Shown here: positions 36,574 through 45,398 of the stretch, one piece after another
Layout: every line of letters starts with the position of its first letter
Position numbering within the stretch: the stretch's first letter is position 1
Assembly (NCBI GenBank): GCA_965232595.1
Contig: OZ246983.1
Span: 3,286,001-3,350,000 of the forward strand
DNA length: 64,000 nucleotides
Direction of reading: 5' to 3'
Source: SZUA-309 sp965232595
GTDB taxonomy: Bacteria; Pseudomonadota; Gammaproteobacteria; Pseudomonadales; Azotimanducaceae
The notes under the pieces: generated by a model
The model's database searches: none
What the model was told of the DNA's origin: nothing
Seen by the model: the letters and a program-made list of their open reading frames with translations, nothing else
Translations under genes and position numbers: made by a program

Positions 36574-38715
36574 TCAAGGCACCCAGCCCAGCACGTCGCG
36601 AATGACCGACCAGCGCGGTTCGAGATCTCTGGCGCCGCCACCGCGGATCCAGTGATCGAACAGGTCGTCCACGGTCCGATCTTTCTTCTTCAGCTCCAGC
36701 CATTCGCGGACGTAACGGGTCCAGCGATCATCGTCTTTTGGTACCGGGTAACCGGCGGGCAGGGCGATGGGGTCAGGCTTCGGCACCACGATGGAGTAGT
36801 TCGGATAAATCAGGGTCCAGGCGGCTCCGCCCTCAGCGGAGTAGATCACGCCATCGAGCTCCGGCAGCTGGCCGCGCAGATAGGCTCTCGGCGAGTCGAT
36901 CAGCTGCAGGGTCGTGTTCGGCATGGCCTGCTCGAGACGCCGCTCGAAGGCCTGATCCCGCTGCACCACGCCGAGGGTGAGCGGCATGCGGGCGACGTCG
37001 GCCATATTCTCGAATCGGCGCCGCTGATGATCCGGCACCAGCAGCCCGAGCCGCAGATCGATAGCCGAGCCGCCGAACTGCCAGCGGCGCAGGCGATCCG
37101 GCGTCACTGCCAGGCCGGACATGACGATGTCGATCCGGCCGTCGGTGAAGAACCCGTCGATCTGCTCTTCCTGAATCCGCACCAGCTCCAGCGCCACGCC
37201 CAGGTCAATGGCCAGCTCGTGCGCCAGCTCGATGTCGAAGCCGACGACCTCGCCACGGCTGTTGCTGAAGGCAAAGGGCAGCGCGTCGGGCAGGTAGCCG
37301 ACCCGCAGCGTGCCGCGCTCGACGATCCTCGACAGCCGATCAAGCCCGCTGCTGTCAGTTTCCGGCAGCGCATCCCGGTAGTGGGTGGCCGGCACCGTCC
37401 GATCCATCCAGCGCATCTCCACCAGCGCCTCGTCACCGGCATAGTTGTCCGCATACGCGTTGGCCAGGTAAGCGCGAATGAGCAGCAGAGCGCTGAGCAA
37501 TGCCACCAGCGCGATCAGGATCGCCAGGCCGAGCTGACGCCAGTTGACCTCGAAGGTGCCTGCCCGCACGGCCAGGACGATCACGCCGAGCGCAAACAGG
37601 TGCATGCCGCCGAGCACCACGCGAATCCGGTCCGTGTAGACGGTCGACACCATGAACAGGTCGATCAGGTCGGACGGCAGCTGCATCAGATCGAGCAGGA
37701 AAGGTATGCCGATGATGGGGGCGACGAAGGCGGACAACAGTGAGGCGCTCTGCAGGGTCAGCAGCTCAGACAGCTCCAGGCTCCGGCCCATGTACCAGGC
37801 ACCGAACGGGATGAAGAGCAGGATGATGTAGGTGCCGAGGTTCGGGAACGGGTAGGCCAGCGGCAGCAGCACGCCGGCGTCGTTGCCAAGCCGCTCGCTC
37901 GATGCGCCCTGACTGGCAAACAACGACTTCAGGTTTTCGATCAGCTGCGGCATCAGCACGATGATCTTGCCGGTGGCGAAGATCATGATCAGGGTGTCGC
38001 GGGGCACCGCCAGAATCTGCCGGTAGCTGAAAGGCGTCAGCGCGGCCACCAGCATGGGCAGGACCAGCAGCGTCAGGATCAGCACCAGCACCGTGTAGAC
38101 GATCAGGTAGGCCTGCAGTCGGCTCAGCTCCTCCAGCGAGATGGTCCCCGCGGTGCCCGCGGCGATGGCGAACACGCCGAGCGGCGTGATCTTGATGATC
38201 AGCTTGTTGACCTGGTTCAGGGCATCGGCCAGAGCATCGAGACCGCGCAGCAGGCCTTCCGTCTGCTGAATGCTGCTCAAGCCGATCCCCACCAGAATGC
38301 TGAACAGCACTGCCGCCGGCACTACGTTGTCGGCCAACGCGGCGAACGGGTTGGATGGCACATACAGCGCCACCAGATCGATGGGCAGCCGATCGGCAAT
38401 CATGGCGTCGCTGAAGAAGGCGGCGGTGTCCCGGGCCGGAAAGGCCAGCGGCACGAGAAACAGGACGATGATGCCAACCAGCAGCAGCACGCCGAGCACC
38501 GCCGAGGCCGCCAGGATCAGGCTCCGACTCTCCGACCAGCTGATGCGCCCCAGGTTGGCGATGAGCGAGAGAACGATGTACGGCAGCACGGTCATCTGCA
38601 GGAGGCCGATGTAGATCTCCCCGACCACGTTGGCGGGCGCGGCCAGCTCGCCGAGACAGATGCCGATTACGACGCCCAGGAGCAGGCCGGTGAGAATCTG
38701 GGTCGTGAAGGACAC
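36574..38715 (-). CDS. SLC1-fold (DAACS) transporter fused to a periplasmic solute-binding domain
   Basis: A 713-residue fusion from GTG 38715. Residues 1-380 are a dicarboxylate/amino-acid:cation symporter fold. An extra hydrophobic helix at about 396-414 would turn the chain outward. Residues 467-690 are an extracytoplasmic SBP_bac_3 domain (GTLRVGYLPDALPF, GEVVGFDIELAHEL, IDIVMSGLAVTPDR). By hand alignment to GltPh, the NMDGT motif reads PNLGT at 291-295, the HP1 serine motif is ATGKIIVLMP, and D362/R365 are kept while the Thr, Asn and Asp after them (GltPh 398, 401, 405) are V366, G369 and L373. Coupling and substrate may differ from the family. It lies 9 bases downstream of ACC deaminase. 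Confidence 0.85.
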   Translation of the reverse strand: MSFTTQILTGLLLGVVIGICLGELAAPANVVGEIYIGLLQMTVLPYIVLSLIANLGRISWSESRSLILAASAVLGVLLLVGIIVLFLVPLAFPARDTAAFFSDAMIADRLPIDLVALYVPSNPFAALADNVVPAAVLFSILVGIGLSSIQQTEGLLRGLDALADALNQVNKLIIKITPLGVFAIAAGTAGTISLEELSRLQAYLIVYTVLVLILTLLVLPMLVAALTPFSYRQILAVPRDTLIMIFATGKIIVLMPQLIENLKSLFASQGASSERLGNDAGVLLPLAYPFPNLGTYIILLFIPFGAWYMGRSLELSELLTLQSASLLSAFVAPIIGIPFLLDLMQLPSDLIDLFMVSTVYTDRIRVVLGGMHLFALGVIVLAVRAGTFEVNWRQLGLAILIALVALLSALLLIRAYLANAYADNYAGDEALVEMRWMDRTVPATHYRDALPETDSSGLDRLSRIVERGTLRVGYLPDALPFAFSNSRGEVVGFDIELAHELAIDLGVALELVRIQEEQIDGFFTDGRIDIVMSGLAVTPDRLRRWQFGGSAIDLRLGLLVPDHQRRRFENMADVARMPLTLGVVQRDQAFERRLEQAMPNTTLQLIDSPRAYLRGQLPELDGVIYSAEGGAAWTLIYPNYSIVVPKPDPIALPAGYPVPKDDDRWTRYVREWLELKKKDRTVDDLFDHWIRGGGARDLEPRWSVIRDVLGWVP

Positions 38716-38724
38716 GGCCCGCGC

Positions 38725-39741
38725 CTAGCCGTTCCGGTAGGTGTAGGCGTAGCCGTTCAGCGCCGGTGCGCCACCCAGATGGGCATAAAGCACCTTCGAG
38801 CCGGCCGGGAAGAATCCCTTCTGCACCAGATCGATCAGCCCCTGCATGGACTTACCCTCGTAAACCGGGTCGGTGATCATCGCTTCTGTTCTGGCCGCCA
38901 GGCGAATCGCGTCGTTGGTCTCGGCGCTGGGGACGCCGTAGGCCGGGTAGGCGTAGTCCGGATTGATGACGATGTCCGAGTCGACGATCTCCTGACCCAG
39001 CTCGATCAGCTCGGCCGTGCTGCGGGCGATCTCCGTCACCTGCGCCCGGGTCTGCTCCAGGGTGCCGGAAGCATCGATGCCGATCACCCGGTCGGCGCGA
39101 CCGTCCGCCTTGAAGCCGACGATCATGCCGGCCTGGGTAGAACCGGTGACCACGCAGACGATGATGTAGTCGAAGCTGAAGCCGAGCTCCGCTTCCTGGG
39201 CGCGCACTTCTTCGGCAAAGCCGACGTAACCGAGGCCGCCCAGGGGATGCACCGATGCACCTGCCGGAATGCCGTAAGGCTTGCCGCCCTGGTCACGGAC
39301 CTCCTGCATGGCGTCCTCCCAGCTCTGGCGGATGCCGATGTCGAAGCCGTCATCCACCACACGGCTGTCCGCGCCCATCAGCCGGGTGAGCAGGATGTTG
39401 CCCACCCGATCGTAAACCGCGTCTTCGTGGGGAACCCAGGATTCCTGCACCAGCCGGCACTTCAGCCCGAGCTTGGCCGCAACCGCCGCTACCATTCGGG
39501 TGTGATTCGACTGCACGCCACCAATGGAGACGAGGGTGTCTGCGCCCGATGCCAGAACGTCCGGGACGATGTACTCGAGCTTGCGCAGCTTGTTGCCACC
39601 CAGTGCCAGCCCGGAGTTGCAGTCGTCCCGCTTGGCGTAGAGAGAGACCTCACCGCCGAGATGCTCCGTCAGCCGATCCAGCGGCTCGATGGGCGTCGGT
39701 CCATCAAAGGTCAGTGGGTAGCGTTCGAACTTCTCGAGCAT
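38725..39741 (-). CDS. acdS: 1-aminocyclopropane-1-carboxylate (ACC) deaminase
   Basis: A 338-residue pyridoxal-phosphate enzyme, exactly the family length. It splits ACC into ammonia and 2-oxobutanoate. The diagnostic residues known from Pseudomonas AcdS are all in place by count: Lys51 (GGNK), Ser78 (GVQSNH), Tyr294-Glu295 (VYEGKSM) and Leu322 (AHLGG). Glu295 and Leu322 separate true ACC deaminases from D-cysteine desulfhydrases. Start at ATG 39741; an upstream in-frame extension lacks homology. It heads an operon with the SLC1-SBP transporter and an APH kinase, and no AcdR-type regulator is adjacent. Confidence 0.94.
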   Translation of the reverse strand: MLEKFERYPLTFDGPTPIEPLDRLTEHLGGEVSLYAKRDDCNSGLALGGNKLRKLEYIVPDVLASGADTLVSIGGVQSNHTRMVAAVAAKLGLKCRLVQESWVPHEDAVYDRVGNILLTRLMGADSRVVDDGFDIGIRQSWEDAMQEVRDQGGKPYGIPAGASVHPLGGLGYVGFAEEVRAQEAELGFSFDYIIVCVVTGSTQAGMIVGFKADGRADRVIGIDASGTLEQTRAQVTEIARSTAELIELGQEIVDSDIVINPDYAYPAYGVPSAETNDAIRLAARTEAMITDPVYEGKSMQGLIDLVQKGFFPAGSKVLYAHLGGAPALNGYAYTYRNG

Positions 39742-39806
39742 GGCTCTTTCCTTGCAGATCCGGGTCATGTTCGCACACCCGGCCAGGCTCCGTAGAATCC
39801 CTGATA

Positions 39807-39836
39807 TTGGATTTCTGGTATCTGTTCCAGTATCTG
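39807..39836 (+). promoter_or_regulatory. Possible promoter with GTATCTG direct repeats, Rieske gene
   Basis: The 130-base space between divergent acdS and the Rieske gene holds TTGGAT and TATCTG with an 18-base spacer, weak sigma-70-like boxes for the Rieske gene. GTATCTG occurs twice (39818-39824 and 39830-39836), 12 bases apart. An activator binding to direct repeats is possible; chance is not excluded. Confidence 0.3.
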
Positions 39837-39871
39837 CCGATCTGAGTATGGGCAGGTGGGAGAGTTGAATC

Positions 39872-41419
39872 ATGGTGGAAACCACCACAGGTACCGACCG
39901 TTCCAGCGGCGTGACTTATCAGCAGCTGCTGGCGGAAGACAGCCATCCGGTTCCGGAGATCATGCGCACCGAGTCGCCCATGCCGCCCGGACCCACCGTT
40001 GTGCCGGCGGCGCGCTACTACTCGAAGGAATTTCACGATCTCGAGGTGGAAAAGCTCTGGAGCCGGGTCTGGCAGATGGCCTGCCATGAGGACGACATCC
40101 CGGACGTGGGCGACTATCACGTCTACGAGATCGCCCGGCTGAGCTTTCTGGTCGTCCACACCGGCGAAGACGAGTTCAAGGCTTTCCACAACGCCTGCCT
40201 GCACCGGGGCCGGATGCTGAAGATCAAGGACGGCAAGCGGGCGCGGGAGTTCCGCTGCGCCTTCCACGGTTGGGCCTGGAACACCGACGGCAGCCTGAAA
40301 GAGGTGCCCTGCCACTGGGACTTCCCGACGGTCAGCGCAGAAACGCACAGCCTGCCGGAGGTTAAGCTCGGCCGCTGGGGCGGCTTCCTGTTCATCAACC
40401 CGGACGAGAACGCGGAACCGCTCGAGGACTTTCTCGGCAACCTGTCGGAGCAGTTTCCGAACCTTTCCTACGAGAAGCGCTACAAGGTGGCGCACGTGGC
40501 GAAGGTGCTGCGCTGCAACTGGAAGATCGCCCAGGAAGCGTTCAGCGAGGCCTACCACGTGATCGCCACCCACCCGACCATCTTAGGCTCCATCGGTGAC
40601 GCCAACACCCAGTACGATGTGTTCGGCAACTACAGCCGCGCCATGTCGCCGAACTTCACCGGCAGCCCGCACCTTGAGCAGGAGTTTCCGACCCTCGAGG
40701 ACGCCATGCTCTACACGAAGCAGCGCCACGCGCTGACTGGCCACGTCTACGAGCGCGGTGACGACGGGCTGGTGCACGTCACAAACGGCAAAGGCGAGGT
40801 CAGCAAGTTCAAGGTGGACGGCACCTGGGTGGAAGGTCCGCTCACCCAGCCGGATCCAAACATGTGCAACTGGGTGGGGGGTGAGCAGTTGCCAGGCTTT
40901 GAGAAGGTCCCCTCACCGCCGCCGCCGGAAGTGCCGGACGGCAAGAACCTCCGGCAGCTGATGGCGGCGCCCGTTCGCGACAGTTTCCGCAACGTGCTCG
41001 GCGACGAGGTCATGGATCAGGTGCCTGACGCGGAGCTGCTGGACTCGATCTACCTCACGGTCTTCCCGAACTTCCATCCCTGGGGCTCCTTCAATCAGAT
41101 CGTCTACCGGTTCCGGCCGAACGGCGACAATCCGGAGGAGTGCATCCACGAGTGCATGTACATGGCGCCGTCGCCCGGCGGCGCCGAGAACCGGCCCCCA
41201 CCGCCACCCGTCCATTGGCTCGGGCCGGACGATGACTGGGTCGAGGCGCCGGAGCTCGGCATGCTGACCAAGGTGTTCAATCAGGACATCGTCAACATGC
41301 CGGAGGTGCAGCGCGGCCTGAAGATGCTAAAGGACCCGCAGGTGATCTTCGCCAACTACGGCGAAACCAAAGTCCGGCACTTTCAGGAGCTGCTGAGTGA
41401 CTGGGTGGCGCGCGACTAG
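39872..41419 (+). CDS. Rieske non-haem iron oxygenase, alpha subunit (long form, paralogue)
   Basis: A 515-residue oxygenase with the same long layout as the one at 12620. The Rieske ligands are C109/H111 in CLHRGRM and C129/H132 in CAFHGW. The iron ligands are H229 and H234 in EAYHVIATHP. The two proteins share stretches such as YEKRYK and HPWGSFNQI and differ in the middle insertion. It has no adjacent partner genes. It is divergent from acdS and followed 140 bases later by a kelch lipoprotein. Substrate unknown. Confidence 0.93.
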   Translation: MVETTTGTDRSSGVTYQQLLAEDSHPVPEIMRTESPMPPGPTVVPAARYYSKEFHDLEVEKLWSRVWQMACHEDDIPDVGDYHVYEIARLSFLVVHTGEDEFKAFHNACLHRGRMLKIKDGKRAREFRCAFHGWAWNTDGSLKEVPCHWDFPTVSAETHSLPEVKLGRWGGFLFINPDENAEPLEDFLGNLSEQFPNLSYEKRYKVAHVAKVLRCNWKIAQEAFSEAYHVIATHPTILGSIGDANTQYDVFGNYSRAMSPNFTGSPHLEQEFPTLEDAMLYTKQRHALTGHVYERGDDGLVHVTNGKGEVSKFKVDGTWVEGPLTQPDPNMCNWVGGEQLPGFEKVPSPPPPEVPDGKNLRQLMAAPVRDSFRNVLGDEVMDQVPDAELLDSIYLTVFPNFHPWGSFNQIVYRFRPNGDNPEECIHECMYMAPSPGGAENRPPPPPVHWLGPDDDWVEAPELGMLTKVFNQDIVNMPEVQRGLKMLKDPQVIFANYGETKVRHFQELLSDWVARD

Positions 41420-41492
41420 TCTCGCTCGAACCACTCGAAGTGCCTCTAAATCAATGAGTTAGAGATGTCCTAAACATCCCTAAGATAGGCAA

Positions 41493-41554
41493 AGCTCGCC
41501 ATCAGGACAGCAAGGCGAGCTGCCGGGTTTCATCCAGCCTCCACTCATGGGAGG
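41493..41554 (+). promoter_or_regulatory. Structured 5' leader of the kelch lipoprotein gene
   Basis: Two hairpins can form. AGCTCGCC (41493-41500) and GGCGAGCT (41514-41521) are perfect 8-bp arms with a 13-base loop. CCTCC (41538-41542) can pair with GGAGG (41550-41554), the ribosome-binding site just before ATG 41560, which would block translation. The layout suggests a cis-regulatory RNA. It has fragments (GGCAAA, GACAGCAA, CCGGGT) reminiscent of c-di-GMP-I riboswitches but does not clearly match that fold. Confidence 0.4.
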
Positions 41555-41559
41555 TACCG

Positions 41560-43965
41560 ATGAAACGTTCGAATCCAATTCTGCTGATTTCTCTCCTGGC
41601 CATGCTCGCTGCCTGCGGTGGCGGTGGTGGTGGCGGCTCCAGCTCTGCTGTGACGACCAGCGCAACAGGCCCTGCTGGCGGTGGCAGCTCCGAGTCCAGG
41701 CTCGTCAGTGGCCTCGAGTTCCGCGAGCCGACCTCGTTCAACAACGATCCCACCTTTACCACGGCCTCGAGCTTCGTGGATTTCCGGGGACGACTGACCA
41801 GCGTTCTGACCCCGCTGATCGACTGCAGCGGTGGGGCAACTGCGGCCAGCGACGCCGGCGTGCGCATCGAGTGGGAAAACCTCGCCACCGGCGAAACCGG
41901 TTCAACCCAGGCGCTGGCCGGCTGCGTCAATACCGGCACCGTGTTCGGTGTGGGTCTCAGGACTTACTGGGCGGTGGACTACCTGCGGCTCGAGCTGGGA
42001 CGGAACGAGATCCGCTTTCTCTCGTACGTGGACGGTCGGTTGCGCGGTGAGGACGTGGTGATCATCAACCGCACGGACGGCACCGCGCCGGTGGTCAGCC
42101 ATCGCTACCCGGAGGACGGCGCATCGGGCGTGCCGGTTAACCGATCGGTGGTCGTCAGGTTCAACGAGATCATGCTCGAGGCCTCTCTGCATCTGGACCG
42201 GCTGCAGCTGATCGATTCCAGCGGCAACGCGGTGTCAGGGGTGCACACCTACAGCAGCGAGCAGAATGCCTGGGTCTTCAACCCTGGTGCGGAACTTGAT
42301 GCCAACGCCACCTACGAGGTCCGCATCAACGGGCGGGTAGAAGATCAGTGGGGCGTGCGGCTGGGAGACGACCTGACCTGGTCGTTCGGCACCGGCGAGG
42401 ATCGGGACGAACAGCCGCCCATGGTGATCCATCGCTGGCCGGATGCAGGCGGCTGCGACTGCGCCTCGCCGTCCACCGAAATTCAGATTGGTTTTGATGA
42501 GCCGATGGATCCGGCCACGTTCACGCCCGGGTCGGTAGCGCTCTTCACCGCCGCGGATGAGTCGGTTGCGGCTCGGATCGACTACCGGGTGACGAATCTG
42601 GCCCTGTTGCCGGAAGTGCCGCTGGCTGACCAGTCGGAGTACAGGGTGCAGATTTCAGGTGCAAGGCGAGACGCGGCGGGCAATGCCGCCGCCGATCCCG
42701 AGACCTGGACCTTCCGTACCGGCACCGATGAAGCCAGCGGTGCCTGGCGGCTCGCCGAGGCTCCGCCGTTTCCCCTCAGCAGCGGTCAGGGTGCCTGGAC
42801 CGGTGAGGCACTGTTCGTCTGGGGCGCGGTTGAGAGCGCTGTGACTGATTGCGCGGAGCCCTCGTTTTGCGAGGAAGCGTTGCTCGGCCGGGCGCTCAGC
42901 TACGATCCGGCGGCGGACCAATGGGCAGAACCGGCGTTCGAAATGGATCGGTACGATTTCGATCGGGCGGAGGACGTGGCGCAGCCGTTCCCGTCGCTTC
43001 GAGAGGCACCGTCTCTGGTCTGGACCGGTTCGGAGATCCTGCTGTTCGGCGGTTCGGACGATCGCGGCTGGCCGGTTGGCGAAGGCGGCGCCTACGATCC
43101 GGAAACCGACAGCTGGCGCGACCTCAGCAACGGCTGGACCGATCCGGCCACAGGTCGGGTAACAGGGATAGTCGTCACTGAGCAGGCGACGGTCTGGACC
43201 GGCGCGGAGATGATCCTCTGGGGCGGCGTCTTCCGCGGGGTGGATGACGCGCCGATTAATCGCGGATGGCGCTACCGGCCGCAGTGGGACGATTGGCGCA
43301 TCATCGGCAGCGGCCCGGATATCGATGATGAGTGGAACCTGCTGCCGGATCTGGACCCGCTGGCACCGGCGGCTAGAAAAAATCCGCTGGCGGTCTGGAG
43401 CGGCTCGGAGCTGATCGTCTGGGGTGGAGAAGGCGCCTCGGGTGAGTCGTTGCGCGACGGCGGGCGCTACGATCCGGCGACCAACAGCTGGAGCGCCATG
43501 AGCAGGTTGGGCGCTCCAGCGTCTGCCGCCAACGGCGCCTTCGCCCATCTTCACGGCGACGAGATGCTGATCTGGAACGGCGGCAGCGAAAACCAGGCGC
43601 CGACCGCCGTGCGTACGGTGCAACTGGCGAGTTACTCGGCGGCTGCTGACCGCTGGCAGTTGTCGGCAGCTGGTTGGGAGCCGTCGTTCACCGAATCGGC
43701 GTTCGAGGTGGTCCAGGCCGACGATCGGCTGCTGGCGGTGGGCGTGGTCGGTTCCACCGTTCGCTACGAGCTCGAGGGCTGGGCTTACACGCTGACAATC
43801 GCAGCCTACGAGTACGATCCGACGGCAGATAGATGGCGCTTCGGCGGCGAGATTGAGGTCGAAGGCCTGGGTTCGGAGCCTGGAAGCTTCGAGGCGGTCT
43901 GGGCGGAGGACTCCCTGCTGCTGTTCGTCGGCTCAGCGCTGATGGTCTACGACCCGCAGGGCTGA
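41560..43965 (+). CDS. Lipoprotein with Ig-like and kelch-repeat domains
   Basis: An 801-residue exported lipoprotein. Lipobox LAAC gives lipidated Cys19, followed by a glycine/serine linker. Two bacterial Ig-like (Big_5) domains follow at about residues 175-390 (VVSHRYPEDGASGVPVNRS and WTFRTGTDE mark them). From about 400 to the end, kelch-like blades such as WTGSEILLFGGSDD, YDPETDSWRDLSN and WSGSELIVWGGEG form a beta-propeller. It is likely surface or periplasmic and may bind polysaccharide or protein. The 5' leader looks structured. Confidence 0.83.
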   Translation: MKRSNPILLISLLAMLAACGGGGGGGSSSAVTTSATGPAGGGSSESRLVSGLEFREPTSFNNDPTFTTASSFVDFRGRLTSVLTPLIDCSGGATAASDAGVRIEWENLATGETGSTQALAGCVNTGTVFGVGLRTYWAVDYLRLELGRNEIRFLSYVDGRLRGEDVVIINRTDGTAPVVSHRYPEDGASGVPVNRSVVVRFNEIMLEASLHLDRLQLIDSSGNAVSGVHTYSSEQNAWVFNPGAELDANATYEVRINGRVEDQWGVRLGDDLTWSFGTGEDRDEQPPMVIHRWPDAGGCDCASPSTEIQIGFDEPMDPATFTPGSVALFTAADESVAARIDYRVTNLALLPEVPLADQSEYRVQISGARRDAAGNAAADPETWTFRTGTDEASGAWRLAEAPPFPLSSGQGAWTGEALFVWGAVESAVTDCAEPSFCEEALLGRALSYDPAADQWAEPAFEMDRYDFDRAEDVAQPFPSLREAPSLVWTGSEILLFGGSDDRGWPVGEGGAYDPETDSWRDLSNGWTDPATGRVTGIVVTEQATVWTGAEMILWGGVFRGVDDAPINRGWRYRPQWDDWRIIGSGPDIDDEWNLLPDLDPLAPAARKNPLAVWSGSELIVWGGEGASGESLRDGGRYDPATNSWSAMSRLGAPASAANGAFAHLHGDEMLIWNGGSENQAPTAVRTVQLASYSAAADRWQLSAAGWEPSFTESAFEVVQADDRLLAVGVVGSTVRYELEGWAYTLTIAAYEYDPTADRWRFGGEIEVEGLGSEPGSFEAVWAEDSLLLFVGSALMVYDPQG

Positions 43966-43983
43966 ACCACCGGGCGCCGGCGC

Positions 43984-45339
43984 TCAGGCGATGTTGTGAT
44001 TCAGGCGAAACAGGTTGTCCGGATCCCATTTCTGCTTGACCTCGCGGAGCCGGGCGTAGTTCTCGCCGTACACCTCGTCGAGGCGGTCGCTTTCGTCCTC
44101 GCCCAGGTAGTTGACGTAGGCGCCGGCGCCGAACCGGGAGACGGCAGCGAAGAAGGCGCGGGTCCAGGCAATGTTGGCGTCATCCTGGCCCGGGTCCTGC
44201 CAGCCGGTCCAGATGCCCAGGCTGTAAGGGACGTTGCGGCAGGCGAAAGCGGTTGCGCCCGGATCCACCCGGCCCTGGGCACCACCGATGGGCTCGATGC
44301 CGATGATGGTGTGCTCGCCGTGGAAGTCCATCGCCTGATCCACCACGATGTCCAGCAGCTCGTCGTCGAGCGCTGCCAGATACTGAGACTTCCAGTAGTA
44401 GCGGGCGCCATGCGGGTTGCCGGCGTCGAAGGCGGTCTGCATCGCTTTGTACGGTGCCTGATCGATCACCGCTACCAGCGGCGAACCCATCTCGGCCAGC
44501 GGCGCCATCAGCTCGAGGCCTTCCGCCACGTCGCCGGAATAGAGACCGACGATGGCGAGCACCGCCTTGCCCTGTTGCTCGGGCAGATCTTCCGGAGCGT
44601 TGACGATCATGGCGTAGCAGGCGAGCTCGTCCGGTGCGGCTTCGTTGAAGACCCGGTACTGATCGAGCACGTCCCGCGCATCTTCGATGGCGTGAAAGAG
44701 GGTGGCGGTTGCAACCATGGGGCCCACCTCGTGGAGCTGAAACTCCAGGGAGGTGACCACGCCGAAGTTGCCGCCGCCGCCGCGCAGGGCCCAGAACAGA
44801 TCCGCGTTCTCATCTTCCGAGGAACGCACCAGCTCACCGGCGGCGGTCACCAGGTCGACGGAGATCAGGTTGTCGCAGGCGAGCCCGTAGGTCCGGGTCA
44901 GGTAACCGATGCCGCCGCCCAGGGTCAGCCCGGCGACCCCGGTGGTCGACACCACGCCGCCGGTGGTGGTGAGACCGAACGCCTGCGCTTCATGGTCAAA
45001 GGCGCCCCACTTGGCGCCCGCACCGGCTCTTGCGGTCCTGTCCTGCGGATCGATTCGGACGTTGCTCATGGCGGACAGGTCGATGACGATGCCGTCATCA
45101 CACATGGCCTTGCCGGAGACGTTGTGGCCACCGGCTCTGATGGCAAGTGGCAGCTGCTGCTCGCGGGCGAAGTTCACCGTTGCGATCACGTCAGCAACGC
45201 CGTCGCAGCGCACGATGGCGCTCGGGCGCCGATCGATCATACCGTTCCAGAGCGATCGGGCCTCGTCGTAGCCTGCTGAATCTCCGGTCAGAATTTCGCC
45301 GCGAACGGATTCCGCCAGCTGTGCCAGTTGCAGAGTCAT
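43984..45339 (-). CDS. FAD-linked oxidase, berberine-bridge-enzyme (BBE) type
   Basis: A 451-residue FAD-binding_4 oxidoreductase. The PP-loop segment LPLAIRAGGHNVSGKAM, cited as RAGGHNVSGK, contains the His that in BBE-type enzymes carries covalent FAD. GGVVSTTGVAGLTLGGGIGYL, cited as GVAGLTLGGGIGYL, continues the flavin site. The C-terminal YVNYLGEDE and KWDPDNLFRLNHNI are the BBE domain end. It oxidises alcohols, sugars or other small molecules with O2 or another acceptor. It is the first of a minus-strand run with a nitroreductase and YceI-like gene in front of it. Confidence 0.9.
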   Translation of the reverse strand: MTLQLAQLAESVRGEILTGDSAGYDEARSLWNGMIDRRPSAIVRCDGVADVIATVNFAREQQLPLAIRAGGHNVSGKAMCDDGIVIDLSAMSNVRIDPQDRTARAGAGAKWGAFDHEAQAFGLTTTGGVVSTTGVAGLTLGGGIGYLTRTYGLACDNLISVDLVTAAGELVRSSEDENADLFWALRGGGGNFGVVTSLEFQLHEVGPMVATATLFHAIEDARDVLDQYRVFNEAAPDELACYAMIVNAPEDLPEQQGKAVLAIVGLYSGDVAEGLELMAPLAEMGSPLVAVIDQAPYKAMQTAFDAGNPHGARYYWKSQYLAALDDELLDIVVDQAMDFHGEHTIIGIEPIGGAQGRVDPGATAFACRNVPYSLGIWTGWQDPGQDDANIAWTRAFFAAVSRFGAGAYVNYLGEDESDRLDEVYGENYARLREVKQKWDPDNLFRLNHNIA

Positions 45340-45398
45340 CCCATCCCACCCCTGTCTGTTCTGTTGTTAGCCAACTTAGCAGACCGGGCGCGAACAGG

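Noticed and set aside
36484..37743. Open frame of about 420 codons antisense to the SLC1-SBP fusion
   Set aside because: The fusion has strong domain evidence and the antisense product is low-complexity.
38725..39741. D-cysteine desulfhydrase
   Set aside because: Glu295 and Leu322 of true ACC deaminases are both present at the exact positions.
41480..41559. Calling the leader a c-di-GMP-I riboswitch
   Set aside because: It has short similar words but lacks the GAAA loop and the proper stem order by eye.
41617..41640. GGTGGC-type low-complexity tract
   Set aside because: It is simply the glycine linker after the lipid Cys of the kelch lipoprotein.
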